Source of the DNA: Gammaproteobacteria bacterium | Lineage (GTDB): Bacteria; Pseudomonadota; Gammaproteobacteria; Steroidobacterales; Woeseiaceae | Assembly (NCBI GenBank): GCA_029863305.1 | Contig: JAOTVR010000037.1 | Coordinates: forward strand, 1-32,432 | DNA: 32,432 nt | Reading direction: 5' to 3' | The notes under the pieces: generated by a model | What the model was told of the DNA's origin: nothing | Databases searched by the model: none | The model's input: only the letters and a program-made list of their open reading frames with translations | Part shown: one piece after another, positions 21,815-32,012 of the stretch | How positions within the stretch are numbered: the first letter of the stretch is position 1 | How the letters are laid out: every line of letters starts with the position of its first letter | Translations under genes and position numbers: made by a program

Positions 21815-22749
21815 TGGCTGGTCTCGTCCCCGAGGTCGAGTTGACTGGTGCTGAGTACAATGACCTGGGGCTGGCCGTTGCGTTCAACGGTAACCGAGAC
21901 CTGATCTGCACTATCCAGTGATTGAAATATCTGCATCGCCTGGGTTGGATCCGTCAGTGCCTGACCATCGATGTCTTTGATCAGGTCACCCGGACGCAGG
22001 CCGAGGGCTGAAAACTGCTGGCGATTACGGCCAGGATACACGCGATAGCCCTGCTGTTGACCATTCACGAAATACGGCGTCGGTCGTATGACGTCGGCCA
22101 GTTTCGAGACATTCTGGGCGACAACAGACTGTATGCTCTCGGTACTGCTCGTTGCGCGCGCGGTGGCGGTAGTATCGCGTCGCGACACCGCAGTAGAGCC
22201 CGCGGGAAAGTCCTTCGGCAATTTAAGGTTCGTCAGCACGCCCTTCTCATTCAGAACAACGCGATCCGCATAGACGGCGTGCAGGTTTGCGCCCGATGTG
22301 ACCGATTCGCCGATTGTGTAGACTTTCTCTTCTTTGTTGCCGTCGGCGATGATGGCAACCGCCATATCGGCAGGCGTTGCAGCGATCGTGCCCTTGAGCG
22401 AGAGATTCGTGAGTCGCGTGTCGCTCAGGTTCGACGTGTCTTCGGCGACCGGCTGGAATTCTACGGCTGTCTCCTCGTCGGCAATGCCGAAAATGTGTGC
22501 GGCAACGATGGTTTGCACATTCGCCGAACCGTCTACCGGCGCCGCCAGGGCGAGTTGGCCTGCCGGTGCGGTGACCGCATCGCCGGCCGACGGAGCGGGA
22601 ACCAGCATCCAGATGATGCGCGCCAGCTGCCACGCGATCACGACCACGAGCAGTAAGCTGACCCATGCCGGCAGCAAGCGATTGGCAGCCGCGAGCATTT
22701 TCGCGCTGTCCATGCTGGCGAAATCAGACCAATTGGCTTCGGTCGTCAT
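21811..22749 (-). CDS. gspC: GspC, type II secretion inner-membrane connector with PDZ domain
   Basis: A 312-residue bitopic inner-membrane protein. The start is placed at the ATG at 22747-22749 (MTTEANWSDF), since it puts the single membrane helix at residues 28-50 (AWVSLLLVVVIAWQLARIIW); the reading frame stays open further upstream but that part has no protein-like character. The periplasmic homology region is at about 90-185 (QTIVAAHIFGIADEE, LTNLSLKGTIAATPADMAVA). A C-terminal PDZ domain lies at about 225-305 (GRNRQQFSALGLRPGDLIKD). GspC links the inner-membrane platform to the GspD N0 domain. It leads the gspCDEF operon; a promoter with a palindrome lies about 50-80 bp upstream. Confidence 0.93.
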   Translation of the reverse strand: MTTEANWSDFASMDSAKMLAAANRLLPAWVSLLLVVVIAWQLARIIWMLVPAPSAGDAVTAPAGQLALAAPVDGSANVQTIVAAHIFGIADEETAVEFQPVAEDTSNLSDTRLTNLSLKGTIAATPADMAVAIIADGNKEEKVYTIGESVTSGANLHAVYADRVVLNEKGVLTNLKLPKDFPAGSTAVSRRDTTATARATSSTESIQSVVAQNVSKLADVIRPTPYFVNGQQQGYRVYPGRNRQQFSALGLRPGDLIKDIDGQALTDPTQAMQIFQSLDSADQVSVTVERNGQPQVIVLSTSQLDLGDETSQ

Positions 22750-22802
22750 AGTGATTCTGGCCGTTTGATAATTTCCGCTCTTCCTATAAACGTAGCGCCA
22801 AG

Positions 22803-22832
22803 ATGATAAGGGTTTACGCAGTGCGTAAACAA
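22803..22832 (-). promoter_or_regulatory. Candidate gspCDEF promoter containing a palindromic operator
   Basis: On the minus strand TTGTTT (complement of 22827-22832), an 18-base spacer and TATCAT (complement of 22803-22808) give a leader of about 47 bases before gspC. The spacer and -35 hold a perfect 9-1-9 inverted repeat, GTTTACGCAGTGCGTAAAC at 22812-22830. A site in this position fits a repressor operator. The regulator cannot be named from sequence. Confidence 0.5.
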
Positions 22833-22950
22833 CCCCCGAAAGGTCGAAAAAACCTATATTTAGCAATGATATAGACGACTTTTTCCAGGTATTTCGGTTG
22901 CTGGCCGATTGCCCGGCTCCCCGGCTCGGCAATAAAATCGTGAACCAGGC

Positions 22951-23018
22951 TTGGAGATCGCCATTCTAAGCCCATATATAATAACCCGCATGTTGTTGGC
23001 GATGGTCACTTTAGTGAC
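22951..23018 (+). promoter_or_regulatory. Candidate clpS promoter region and leader inverted repeat
   Basis: TATAAT is present at 22977-22982 within an AT-rich run. TTGGAG (22951-22956) is the best upstream hexamer but the spacing is long (20, or 18 to the overlapping TATATA). Transcripts from here would carry a perfect inverted repeat GTCACT-TT-AGTGAC at 23005-23018 in the leader, 33 bases before the clpS ATG. The 302-bp gspC-clpS gap holds nothing else that I could identify apart from the gsp promoter. Confidence 0.4.
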
Positions 23019-23051
23019 ATTTGCTGGGATTTCCATTGACACAGAGTATTG

Positions 23052-23381
23052 ATGAGCGAAAAGCGACCAGATAGAGAGAGAAGCGACGGCTATGACCTTG
23101 CCATTGAGGAAGCGCGGCCAAAGATCAAACAGCCGCCGCTGTACCGTGTCGTGTTACTCAATGACGATTACACGCCGATGGAATTCGTCGTTGACATCCT
23201 GGAAACGATATTTGGAATGGAACGTACACGCGCCACGCAGGTCATGTTAGAAGTACACACGAAGGGCAAAGGTGTCTGCGGCGTGTACAATTTTGAAATT
23301 GCGGAAACCAAAGTCGCGCAGGTTATGAGTGTGGCGCAACAACATCAGCATCCGCTATTGTGCGAGATGGAAGAATCGTGA
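23052..23381 (+). CDS. clpS: ClpS, N-degron recognition adaptor of ClpAP
   Basis: A 109-residue cytoplasmic adaptor. The first 25 residues are a charged flexible tail, followed by the folded core with the family motifs [20 protein letters not shown] and [15 protein letters not shown]. The hydrophobic pocket made by the Asn-Asp-Asp and the His segments binds proteins starting with Leu, Phe, Tyr or Trp. ClpS docks on the ClpA N-domain and hands these substrates over for unfolding. The ATG at 23052 is used; an in-frame TTG lies directly before it. It is followed by clpA after 19 bp, the usual pairing, so one transcript is expected. Confidence 0.97.
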   Translation: MSEKRPDRERSDGYDLAIEEARPKIKQPPLYRVVLLNDDYTPMEFVVDILETIFGMERTRATQVMLEVHTKGKGVCGVYNFEIAETKVAQVMSVAQQHQHPLLCEMEES

Positions 23382-23400
23382 GAAGTTAAAGTGAGACGAC

Positions 23401-25677
23401 ATGTTAAGCAGTGAGCTCGAATTTTGTCTGAATGAGGCCTTTCAGCGTGCGCGCGATCAACGTCATGAGTTCATGACCGTCGAGCACCTGTTGCTTGCCT
23501 TGCTGGATATCCCGAAGGTTCACGAAATCCTGAAGGCCTGTGGCTCGAATATTCCTGAGTTACGGCGGCAACTTACCGAATTCATCGAGGAGCAGACGCC
23601 AATATTGGCACACGATGACGACACCGATGTGCAACCAACGCTCGGCTTTCAACGGGTTTTGCAGCGCGCCGTCTTTCACGTGCAGTCGAGCGGCAAGAAA
23701 GAGGTCACGAGCAGCAATGTACTGGTTGCTATTTTCAGCGAGAAGCAGTCACAAGCTGTTTACTACCTCAGCCTGCAGGATGTGACGCGTCTCGATGTCA
23801 TCAATTACATTTCCCATGGCATGCCGCAATTGCCGGGCGAGTCGGGTTCAGAAGACGCTGAAAGCTCGCTGGAGAACGAGTCAGAGCCCGAATTATCCCC
23901 GCTGGAGAAATATGCGACAAATCTGAATCAGCGGGCGATCGAGGGCAAGATCGATCCATTGATCGGTCGCGAGCGTGAAATCGAACGCACGGTGCAGATT
24001 CTTTGCCGGCGGCGCAAGAACAACCCGCTGTATGTCGGCGAAGCCGGCGTGGGAAAAACAGCGCTTGCCGAGGGTCTCGCGAGAATGATCACCGAAGAGC
24101 GCGTGCCGGATGTGCTCCTTGATGCCACCATCTATGCGCTGGACATGGGCAGCCTTATTGCCGGCACCAAGTATCGCGGCGATTTCGAGAAACGTCTGAA
24201 GGGCGTCATCGCTGAAATTCGCGAAGACCCGGATGCTGTGCTTTTCATCGATGAGATTCATACGGTCATCGGTGCGGGCGCCGCATCTGGCGGTGTCATG
24301 GATGCCAGTAACCTGATCAAACCGGTTCTTGCCAATGGCGAAGTTCGCTGCATCGGCTCGACAACGTATGCCGAGTATCGAGGCATCTTCGAGAAGGACC
24401 ATGCACTTGCGCGGCGTTTTCAGAAGATCGACGTACCGGAGCCGAGCCTGGAAGAGACGGTGGCAATTCTGCACGGGCTCAAATCCCGGTTTGAAGAGCA
24501 TCATGGGGTCAGTTACGCGGACGGGGCGCTCGAAGCGGCTGCCGAATTGGCTTCCCGCCACATCAATGATCGCAGACTGCCGGACAAGGCGATCGACGTC
24601 ATTGACGAAGCGGGCGCCAATTTGCGCATGCAGCCAGCCGACGAACGTGGGGACACAGTCACAGTGAAAATGGTCGAGAACATTGTCGCGAACATGGCGC
24701 GGATTCCGGCGAAGAGTGTGTCTGCGTCGGATCGAGATGCCTTGAAAACGCTGGAGCGTGACCTAAAGTTGACGATTTTCGGCCAGGACAACGCGATCGA
24801 GGCCTTGAGTTCGGCGATCAAGATGTCGCGTTCCGGATTGCGCGAAGATGAGAAGCCGATTGGCGCATTCCTGTTTGCCGGCCCAACGGGCGTCGGCAAA
24901 ACAGAAGTAACCCGGCAACTGTCGCATTGCATGGGCGTGGAGCTGATTCGCTTCGATATGTCCGAATACATGGAACGGCATACGGTGTCACGACTGATCG
25001 GTGCACCGCCGGGATACGTTGGTTTCGATCAGGGTGGTTTGCTGACCGAAGCGGTAACCAAGAATCCACACGCAGTCGTGTTGCTCGACGAGATCGAGAA
25101 AGCGCACCCGGAGGTATTCAATCTGCTGCTGCAGGTCATGGATCACGGCACGTTGACGGACAACAATGGCCGCAAAGCCGATTTTCGTAACATCATCCTG
25201 GTTATGACGACCAATGCAGGCGCTCAGGAAATGACTCGCGCATCGATCGGCTTTACGCAACAGGATCACAGTAGCGATGGCATGGAAATCATTCGCAAGA
25301 AGTTTTCTCCGGAATTTCGCAATCGCCTTGACGCGATCATTCAATTCGCACCGCTGGACCATCTGTCGATCAAGCGCGTCGTCGACAAACTTGTCGTCGA
25401 GCTTGAGTCGAAACTCGACAGCAATAACGTGACGCTGGAGCTGGACGATGCCGCCAGGGAATGGATTGCGGAGAGAGGCTACGAGCCGAAAATGGGCGCA
25501 CGACCGATGGCTCGTATCATCCAGGAGCACATCAAGCGGCCCCTGGCAGAAGAGCTGTTATTCGGGAGTCTGGCCGAAGGCGGGCATGTGCGTATTACCG
25601 TCGGACCTGACGATGAGCTGCAGCTGAATGCGGAGCCGGTGCTGAAGGAGCTCGAGCACCTTCCGGAAAACGACTAG
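23401..25677 (+). CDS. clpA: ClpA, AAA+ unfoldase subunit of the ClpAP protease
   Basis: A 758-residue class I Clp ATPase, the same length as E. coli ClpA. The Clp N-domain is at 1-140, where ClpS binds. The first AAA+ module has GEAGVGKT (213-220) and LFIDEIHT; the second has GPTGVGKT (494-501) and VVLLDEIEKAHPEV. The ClpP-docking loop is IGF (616-618), in place of the IGL of E. coli ClpA, both accepted forms. There is no middle coiled-coil insertion, which separates it from ClpB/ClpC. ClpA unfolds N-degron and other substrates into ClpP. GTGAG lies shortly before the ATG. The gene ends 12 bp before the end of the convergent infA; no clear terminator hairpin is visible there. Confidence 0.98.
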   Translation: MLSSELEFCLNEAFQRARDQRHEFMTVEHLLLALLDIPKVHEILKACGSNIPELRRQLTEFIEEQTPILAHDDDTDVQPTLGFQRVLQRAVFHVQSSGKKEVTSSNVLVAIFSEKQSQAVYYLSLQDVTRLDVINYISHGMPQLPGESGSEDAESSLENESEPELSPLEKYATNLNQRAIEGKIDPLIGREREIERTVQILCRRRKNNPLYVGEAGVGKTALAEGLARMITEERVPDVLLDATIYALDMGSLIAGTKYRGDFEKRLKGVIAEIREDPDAVLFIDEIHTVIGAGAASGGVMDASNLIKPVLANGEVRCIGSTTYAEYRGIFEKDHALARRFQKIDVPEPSLEETVAILHGLKSRFEEHHGVSYADGALEAAAELASRHINDRRLPDKAIDVIDEAGANLRMQPADERGDTVTVKMVENIVANMARIPAKSVSASDRDALKTLERDLKLTIFGQDNAIEALSSAIKMSRSGLREDEKPIGAFLFAGPTGVGKTEVTRQLSHCMGVELIRFDMSEYMERHTVSRLIGAPPGYVGFDQGGLLTEAVTKNPHAVVLLDEIEKAHPEVFNLLLQVMDHGTLTDNNGRKADFRNIILVMTTNAGAQEMTRASIGFTQQDHSSDGMEIIRKKFSPEFRNRLDAIIQFAPLDHLSIKRVVDKLVVELESKLDSNNVTLELDDAAREWIAERGYEPKMGARPMARIIQEHIKRPLAEELLFGSLAEGGHVRITVGPDDELQLNAEPVLKELEHLPEND

Positions 25678-25689
25678 TCGGGTCCGGAA

Positions 25690-25908
25690 TTACCGGCCTC
25701 TGTAGACGATGCGACCTTTGGACAGGTCGTAAGGTGTCAGTTCGACCGTGACACTGTCCCCGGTCAGAATGCGTATGTAGTTCTTGCGCATTTTTCCTGA
25801 GATATGCGCAGTCACAACGTGACCATTTTCGAGTTCTACTCGAAAGGTCGTGTTCGGAAGCGTCTCGGTGACGACGCCTTCCATCTGAATGGCTTCTTCT
25901 TTAGCCAA
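25690..25908 (-). CDS. infA: Translation initiation factor IF-1
   Basis: A 72-residue OB-fold protein that matches bacterial IF-1 along its whole length: [60 protein letters not shown] and [12 protein letters not shown]-1 binds the 30S A site and helps IF-2 and IF-3 select the initiator tRNA. It lies 74 bp downstream of aat on the same strand, as in E. coli, and ends next to the convergent clpA. It may be read from both the upstream genes and a promoter in the aat-infA gap, though none stands out. Confidence 0.98.
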   Translation of the reverse strand: MAKEEAIQMEGVVTETLPNTTFRVELENGHVVTAHISGKMRKNYIRILTGDSVTVELTPYDLSKGRIVYRGR

Positions 25909-25982
25909 GATAATTAAGTCTCCGTCCGAAAAGGCCCGCGAATTGTGCAGAAAACAACGGCGTTATGCAATGCAACAAGGTA

Positions 25983-26717
25983 CTAATCGCACGCTAGTTG
26001 CGTAATAGCGAGCGAGTTCCGAGGCCAGTTCTCATGCCGGATCGGCGGCTGGCATGCGAGCGCAAGGAATTGGGTGAATTCGTGCCGTGGCATGACGCTG
26101 GCCCCCAGGGTCATCAGGTGCGGCGATACAACCTGACAATCGATGAGTCGCAGGTCGAATGCCTGCATGTGCCTGGTCAGACCCAGCAATGCTATCTTCG
26201 ATGCATTCGCCCGGGCGCTGAACATCGATTCGCCAAAAAACACTTTGCCGATGCAGAGTCCATAGAGGCCGCCCGCAAGGCCGTCGTTATCCCAAACCTC
26301 TATCGAATGGGCCCAGCCATCGGCATGCAGTTGCTCGTAGGCTGCGATCATGTCGCCGGTTATCCAGGTGCCTTGTTCCGATTTTCGCTCTCCGGCACAG
26401 GCGCGAATGACCGCGCCGAACGCCCGGTTGAAGTGCAGTTCTGCTGTCGAATTCCGCAGAATCTGGCGCAATCGGCGAGAGACATGCAGGTCCTCAGGTC
26501 TGAGGACGCAGCGTGGATCGGGTGACCACCAGAGTATTGGTTGGCCGTCGTCGTACCACGGAAAGATACCGCGGCTGTATGCCGCCAGCAGTCGTTTTGC
26601 ACTGAGATCGCCACCGGCGGCCAGTAAGCCGTCTGGCTCGGTCAGTGCGCTGTCGACAGCTGGAAATGCGTCGGGTGGATCGAACGGACTCAGCCAGACG
26701 ATCCGGTTTGGTCTCAC
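25983..26717 (-). CDS. aat: Leucyl/phenylalanyl-tRNA-protein transferase
   Basis: A 244-residue cytoplasmic enzyme that moves Leu or Phe from aminoacyl-tRNA to proteins with N-terminal Lys or Arg, creating primary N-degrons for ClpS/ClpAP. Family motifs are clear: DGLLAAGGDLSAKRLLAAYS, RGIFPWYDDGQPILWWSPDP, GTWITGDMIAAYEQLHADGW, AHSIEVWD and GGLYGLCIGKVFFGESMFS. The length is normal. The ATG overlaps the stop of the upstream GNAT-like gene by 4 bp (ATGA), so they are translated together. The pathway partners clpS and clpA lie close by on the other strand. Confidence 0.97.
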   Translation of the reverse strand: MRPNRIVWLSPFDPPDAFPAVDSALTEPDGLLAAGGDLSAKRLLAAYSRGIFPWYDDGQPILWWSPDPRCVLRPEDLHVSRRLRQILRNSTAELHFNRAFGAVIRACAGERKSEQGTWITGDMIAAYEQLHADGWAHSIEVWDNDGLAGGLYGLCIGKVFFGESMFSARANASKIALLGLTRHMQAFDLRLIDCQVVSPHLMTLGASVMPRHEFTQFLALACQPPIRHENWPRNSLAITQLACD

Positions 26718-27865
26718 GACGGATCCCGAGACTTGTATGGACTGCGAGAATCGACAGCCTGCATGTAACGTTCCACGTGCCGGCGCTCTTCATCGAGATA
26801 CTCGCCAATGGCGGAAAGGAATTCCGGGTGTTTGAGCCAGTGGGCGGACCAGGTGGGCTCGGGAATGAAGCCACGACTGATCTTGTGTTCACCCTGTGTG
26901 CCCGGCTCGAACAGCTGTTTGCTGGTCTCGATGCAATAATCGATTCCCTGGTAATAGCATGTCTCGAAGTGCAATGCGTCGTAATGACCATCGCTGCCCC
27001 AGTAGCGGCCGTACAGAACGCGTTCGCTCTCGAAAAACACGGCGGCAGCGATCGCATTACCGTGTTGCTCGGCGAGGATGACCAGAACGTTTTGCGGCAA
27101 TGCCTGACTGATCTGGGTGAAAAATTCCAGGCTGAAATAGGGCAGTGAGCCGCGGCGCATGAATGTCAGACTGATCAGCCGATACACGATGTTCCAGGTC
27201 GCCGAATTGAGGTCATTACCGCGAAGTCGACGAAATGTTATTCCGGCCTCGGCGACACGTCGGCGCTCGCGTTTGATCTTCTTGCGCTTTACCGAGCTGA
27301 ACGTGGCGAGAAAGTCGTTGAATTCGCGGTAGTTGTTGTTGTGCCAGTGAAACTGGCAGTCTTTGCGCACTCGCAGACCCGCATTCCTCAACAATGGCAA
27401 CTCATCAGTCTGCGGAAAGAGTATGTGCAGCGACGAGCAATCGCGCGCATCCGCCAACCGGACCGCGGCGTCGAGCAACGCAGATACTGCCTCGTTGTCG
27501 TCGGCTGCTCGCAGCAACAATCGTCGGCTGGGCGCTGGCGTAAAGGGAACAGCGGATACCAGCTTGGGGTAGTATGCAAGGCCCGCTTGCTCGTAAGCGC
27601 GCGCCCAGGCCCAGTCAAATACGAACTCGCCCCAGGAATGGTCTTTCTGATACAGGGGCAACGCGGCACGGAGCCGGCCGTGCTGATCCCGCAGGGAGAG
27701 GTGGCATGGATGCCAGCCGGCGTCCGGAGATACCGATCCGCTTTGCTCCGCGGCCAACAGGAACTCGTGGCGGAGGAATGGGTAGTCACGACCGGCGAGT
27801 TCATTCCACTCAGCAGCGGGGATAGCGGCGATCGTATCGTTGACGGTGACCTGTGTAGTCCTCAC
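26714..27865 (-). CDS. GNAT-like / FemAB-fold acyltransferase family (COG3146-type) protein
   Basis: A 383-residue protein of the 'peptidogalycan biosynthesis' GNAT group. Recognisable blocks are PAAEWNELAGRDYPFLRHEF, DAGWHPCHLSLRDQHGRLRA, QFHWHNNNYREFNDFLATFS, SVKRKKIKRERRRV, YGRYWGSDGHYDALHFETCY and FEPGTQGEHKISRGF. The double GNAT/FemAB fold suggests transfer of an acyl or aminoacyl group, but no member's reaction is well established to my knowledge. It overlaps aat by 4 bp and follows trxB after 15 bp, so the three form one operon. In E. coli this place between trxB and aat is taken by cydD-cydC. A link with aat (both use aminoacyl groups in related folds) is possible but speculative. Confidence 0.9.
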   Translation of the reverse strand: MRTTQVTVNDTIAAIPAAEWNELAGRDYPFLRHEFLLAAEQSGSVSPDAGWHPCHLSLRDQHGRLRAALPLYQKDHSWGEFVFDWAWARAYEQAGLAYYPKLVSAVPFTPAPSRRLLLRAADDNEAVSALLDAAVRLADARDCSSLHILFPQTDELPLLRNAGLRVRKDCQFHWHNNNYREFNDFLATFSSVKRKKIKRERRRVAEAGITFRRLRGNDLNSATWNIVYRLISLTFMRRGSLPYFSLEFFTQISQALPQNVLVILAEQHGNAIAAAVFFESERVLYGRYWGSDGHYDALHFETCYYQGIDYCIETSKQLFEPGTQGEHKISRGFIPEPTWSAHWLKHPEFLSAIGEYLDEERRHVERYMQAVDSRSPYKSRDPS

Positions 27866-27880
27866 TGGGACACCGTAGCA

Positions 27881-28967
<1,087 letters not shown>

Positions 28968-29023
28968 AAGGCGGGCAAGTTGTATGTCCGGCACTTAACA
29001 ACGGTTTGCAGTTTACTTTAGAT

Positions 29024-31342
29024 ATGGCAAGAGCCCAAAAGAGTACGAAAACGGCACAACGGATCTCCGCTCAGGTCGCGCGGGCGCTTCGCGAGAGCGC
29101 GCTGATCGTCTTCGGCGTACTGGCCTTCATCCTATGGTACGCGTTGTTTACCTACGATGCCGCTGATCCCGGTTTCAGCCAGGCTACAAGTAGTGACAAA
29201 ATAAACAACGGCATAGGCGTAATCGGGGCCCTTACCGCCGATGTGCTGTTCAATTTCTTCGGCCGACCCGCCTACCTTTTCACGGTAATGGTCGTCTATC
29301 TCGGCTGGATGCTGTACCGCGAGCAAAAGACGCAGCAGATCTTGACGAGAATGGACTACACGCTGCGGATCAGCGGATTCGTCGCGACACTTGTAACCAG
29401 TTGCGCGCTTGCGACGCTGCATTTTTCACCGGTCGGCTTCAACGAGACGGCCGGCGGCATCATCGGACAGGAAGTCGGTTTGCGGCTTGCAGCCGTCATG
29501 AAATTACTCGGTGCCAGCACGCTGCTATTCGTTATCTGGGTGGCATCGATATCGCTGTTTCTTGGTATCTCCTGGTTCAACGTCATGGATCGGGTAGGGC
29601 GCTGGTGTCTCGCGGGTTATGAGCGTGCGCGACTCAAGTTCGGGGAGTTGCGGGATAAGGCGGAGGGACGCCGCCAGCTGGCTGCGCGGCAGGATGTACT
29701 GGAGGTCGAAAAGAAACGCACTGCCGGCCGCAAGAAGCCCCGCATCGAGCCCGTCATGCCGGCACTGGAAACGAGTATTCGCGCAGAGCGGGAGCGCCAG
29801 GTGCCGCTCTTCGATCCGCCGGTGGCCGGCGAACTGCCGCCCTTGTCGTTGCTCGACGATCCACCGCAACAGAAAAAAGGGTACTCCCAGGAGTCGCTCG
29901 AAGGGATGTCGCGACTCGTCGAACTCAAGCTCAAGGATTTCGGTGTCGATGTCGAGGTCAGATCAGTATCACCCGGGCCGATCATTACCCGATTCGAGCT
30001 CGATCCGGCGCCCGGCGTCAAGGTCAGTCAAATATCGAATCTGGCCAAGGATATTGCACGGTCGTTATCCGTCGTCAGTGTGCGTGTCGTCGAGGTAATA
30101 CCGGGCAAGTCGTTTGTTGGCCTCGAGATACCGAATGAGAACCGCGAACTCGTGACGCTTGGCGAGATTCTCAAATCGCGCGCCTACGACGATTCTGCAT
30201 CGCCGCTGACGCTTGCATTGGGAAAGGACATCAGTGGCAATTCGGTCGTCGCGGATCTTGCGCGTATGCCGCACTTGCTGATTGCCGGCACGACCGGTTC
30301 CGGTAAGTCCGTGGCGATCAATGCGATGGTGCTGAGTCTGCTGTACAAGACACAGCCGGAGCACGTTCGCCTTATCATGATCGATCCCAAGATGCTCGAG
30401 CTGTCTGTTTACGAGGGCATTCCGCATTTGTTGACGCCGGTCGTGACCGACATGTCTGAGGCGGCTAACGCGTTGCGCTGGTGTGTCGCCGAGATGGACC
30501 GTCGTTATCGGCTCATGGCGGCCCTCGGTGTGCGCAACATCGGCGGCTACAACCGCAAGGTCAAGGAAGCGATCGATGCCGGGCAGGCAATCAAGGATCC
30601 AACATTCACGCCCCCTCCCTTTGAAGACGAGGACAAGCCGGTCGAGCATCCGACTTTGACACCATTGCCGTTTATCGTCGTGATCATCGACGAGCTGGCT
30701 GACATGATGATGATCGTCGGCAAGAAAGTGGAAGAGGTCATTGCACGGCTGGCACAGAAGGCAAGGGCGTCCGGTATTCATATGCTGTTGGCAACGCAAC
30801 GACCGTCAGTCGACGTCATCACCGGACTCATCAAGGCCAATATACCGACGCGAATCGCATTTCAGGTTTCTGCGAAAGTCGACTCACGGACGATTCTCGA
30901 TCAAATGGGCGCGGAGAATCTGCTGGGTCACGGCGACATGCTGTATTTGCCGCCCGGAACCTCGCTGCCGACACGCGTTCATGGCGCGTTTGTCGCTGAC
31001 CATGAGGTACATGCGGTCGTGCGGCACCTCAAGAAAAGCGCCGCACCGCGATATCTTGATGAAATTCTTGAAGGCCCGACGGGTCCAACACCAGGACTGG
31101 CGGGCATTGAAAAGTTACCCGCCGGGGCTGCCGATGCCGAGCAGGATCCGTTGTACGACCAGGCGGTTCAGGTCGTTATGGATACTCGAAAGGCATCGAT
31201 ATCGGGTGTGCAACGGCGCCTGAAAATCGGTTACAACCGTGCAGCCCGCATGGTCGAGTCGATGGAAGCGGCTGGATTGGTCGGGCCGTTGCAACCGAAT
31301 GGAACGCGGGAAATCCTCGTACCGTCGGTCGCCGAGGAATAG
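29024..31342 (+). CDS. ftsK: FtsK, septal DNA translocase
   Basis: A 772-residue cell-division DNA pump. Four or more membrane helices lie at about 25-190 ([33 protein letters not shown]). A short linker (about 200-270) replaces the very long one of E. coli. The motor has an alpha/beta part with [17 protein letters not shown] and Walker A GTTGSGKS (422-429), Walker [13 protein letters not shown], and [14 protein letters not shown]. The gamma winged helix at the end ([20 protein letters not shown]) reads polar sequences and activates XerD. ATG at 29024 is used; a TTG at 29006 is in frame and neither has a good ribosome-binding site. lolA follows after 13 bp. Confidence 0.97.
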   Translation: MARAQKSTKTAQRISAQVARALRESALIVFGVLAFILWYALFTYDAADPGFSQATSSDKINNGIGVIGALTADVLFNFFGRPAYLFTVMVVYLGWMLYREQKTQQILTRMDYTLRISGFVATLVTSCALATLHFSPVGFNETAGGIIGQEVGLRLAAVMKLLGASTLLFVIWVASISLFLGISWFNVMDRVGRWCLAGYERARLKFGELRDKAEGRRQLAARQDVLEVEKKRTAGRKKPRIEPVMPALETSIRAERERQVPLFDPPVAGELPPLSLLDDPPQQKKGYSQESLEGMSRLVELKLKDFGVDVEVRSVSPGPIITRFELDPAPGVKVSQISNLAKDIARSLSVVSVRVVEVIPGKSFVGLEIPNENRELVTLGEILKSRAYDDSASPLTLALGKDISGNSVVADLARMPHLLIAGTTGSGKSVAINAMVLSLLYKTQPEHVRLIMIDPKMLELSVYEGIPHLLTPVVTDMSEAANALRWCVAEMDRRYRLMAALGVRNIGGYNRKVKEAIDAGQAIKDPTFTPPPFEDEDKPVEHPTLTPLPFIVVIIDELADMMMIVGKKVEEVIARLAQKARASGIHMLLATQRPSVDVITGLIKANIPTRIAFQVSAKVDSRTILDQMGAENLLGHGDMLYLPPGTSLPTRVHGAFVADHEVHAVVRHLKKSAAPRYLDEILEGPTGPTPGLAGIEKLPAGAADAEQDPLYDQAVQVVMDTRKASISGVQRRLKIGYNRAARMVESMEAAGLVGPLQPNGTREILVPSVAEE

Positions 31343-31355
31343 GAGTTTGAGCTTG

Positions 31356-32012
31356 ATGGCACGATTCACAGCGGTCTATTTGCTGCTGCTGGTTGGCGCG
31401 GCCGCCGTGGCCGAGACCACAGGCGCGGACGACGGTCGGCGTCTCGTCGACCAATTTGTCGACGACGTGGCGACATTTCGCGGCCGATTCCAGCAGGCTC
31501 TGATCGATGCGGACGGGCAACTCGTCGAGCAGACGACCGGTATTCTGGAAATTCAGCGACCCGGCCGGTTTCGCTGGTCCTACGTCGAACCGTACGAGCA
31601 ATGGCTGGTCGCAGATGGTGTCAATATCTGGAGCTACGACGTCGATCTGGCGCAGGTAACCGTCAAACCCCAGGCTGAGGCATTGGCGAACACGCCGGCA
31701 CTGTTGTTGAGTGGTGCCGACGGCGCGCTCGAGCAGTTTGATTATCAGGGTAGTTACGTCGAAACGGTGACGACCTGGGTTCGCCTGGCTCCAAAGAATA
31801 CGGACAGCGGTTTCATGCGGGTAGAACTCGGATTTGTCGAACACACGTTGAGCCGGATGGTATTTTTCGACAACCTGGAACAGACCACGTTGGTTGATCT
31901 GAGCGATGTCGAAGTGAATAAACCGATAGACCCGGCGCGCTTCGAATTCCTGGTGCCAGACGATGTAGACGTCGTTGGTGTCCCGGCCATAGCCGGTGCC
32001 ATGGAACACTGA
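31356..32012 (+). CDS. lolA: LolA, periplasmic outer-membrane lipoprotein carrier
   Basis: A 218-residue periplasmic protein. The ATG at 31356 gives a signal peptide of about 19 residues (MARFTAVYLLLLVGAAAVAE); AGGAG at 31341-31345 overlaps the ftsK stop and can serve as ribosome-binding site. Family motifs are FRGRFQQALIDADGQLVEQT, GILEIQRPGRFRWSYVEPYE, QWLVADGVNIWSYDVDLAQV and a late VRLAPKN block. LolA takes lipoproteins released by LolCDE to LolB at the outer membrane. Several lipoproteins in this window (the OprI-like one and two unknowns) would be clients. ftsK-lolA is the same order as in E. coli. The stop overlaps the next start by one base. Confidence 0.95.
   Translation: MARFTAVYLLLLVGAAAVAETTGADDGRRLVDQFVDDVATFRGRFQQALIDADGQLVEQTTGILEIQRPGRFRWSYVEPYEQWLVADGVNIWSYDVDLAQVTVKPQAEALANTPALLLSGADGALEQFDYQGSYVETVTTWVRLAPKNTDSGFMRVELGFVEHTLSRMVFFDNLEQTTLVDLSDVEVNKPIDPARFEFLVPDDVDVVGVPAIAGAMEH

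Noticed and set aside
22750..22932. Upstream extension of gspC
   Set aside because: The extension would cover the promoter and 19-bp palindrome, and places the membrane helix unusually far from the N-terminus.
25678..25712. Possible terminator between convergent clpA and infA (CCGG-AATTA-CCGG)
   Set aside because: The stem is only four clean base pairs, has no T-run and partly overlaps the infA end.
30065..30799. A 244-codon minus-strand frame inside ftsK
   Set aside because: It is His-rich with no family pattern and lies fully antisense to the conserved FtsK motor domain.
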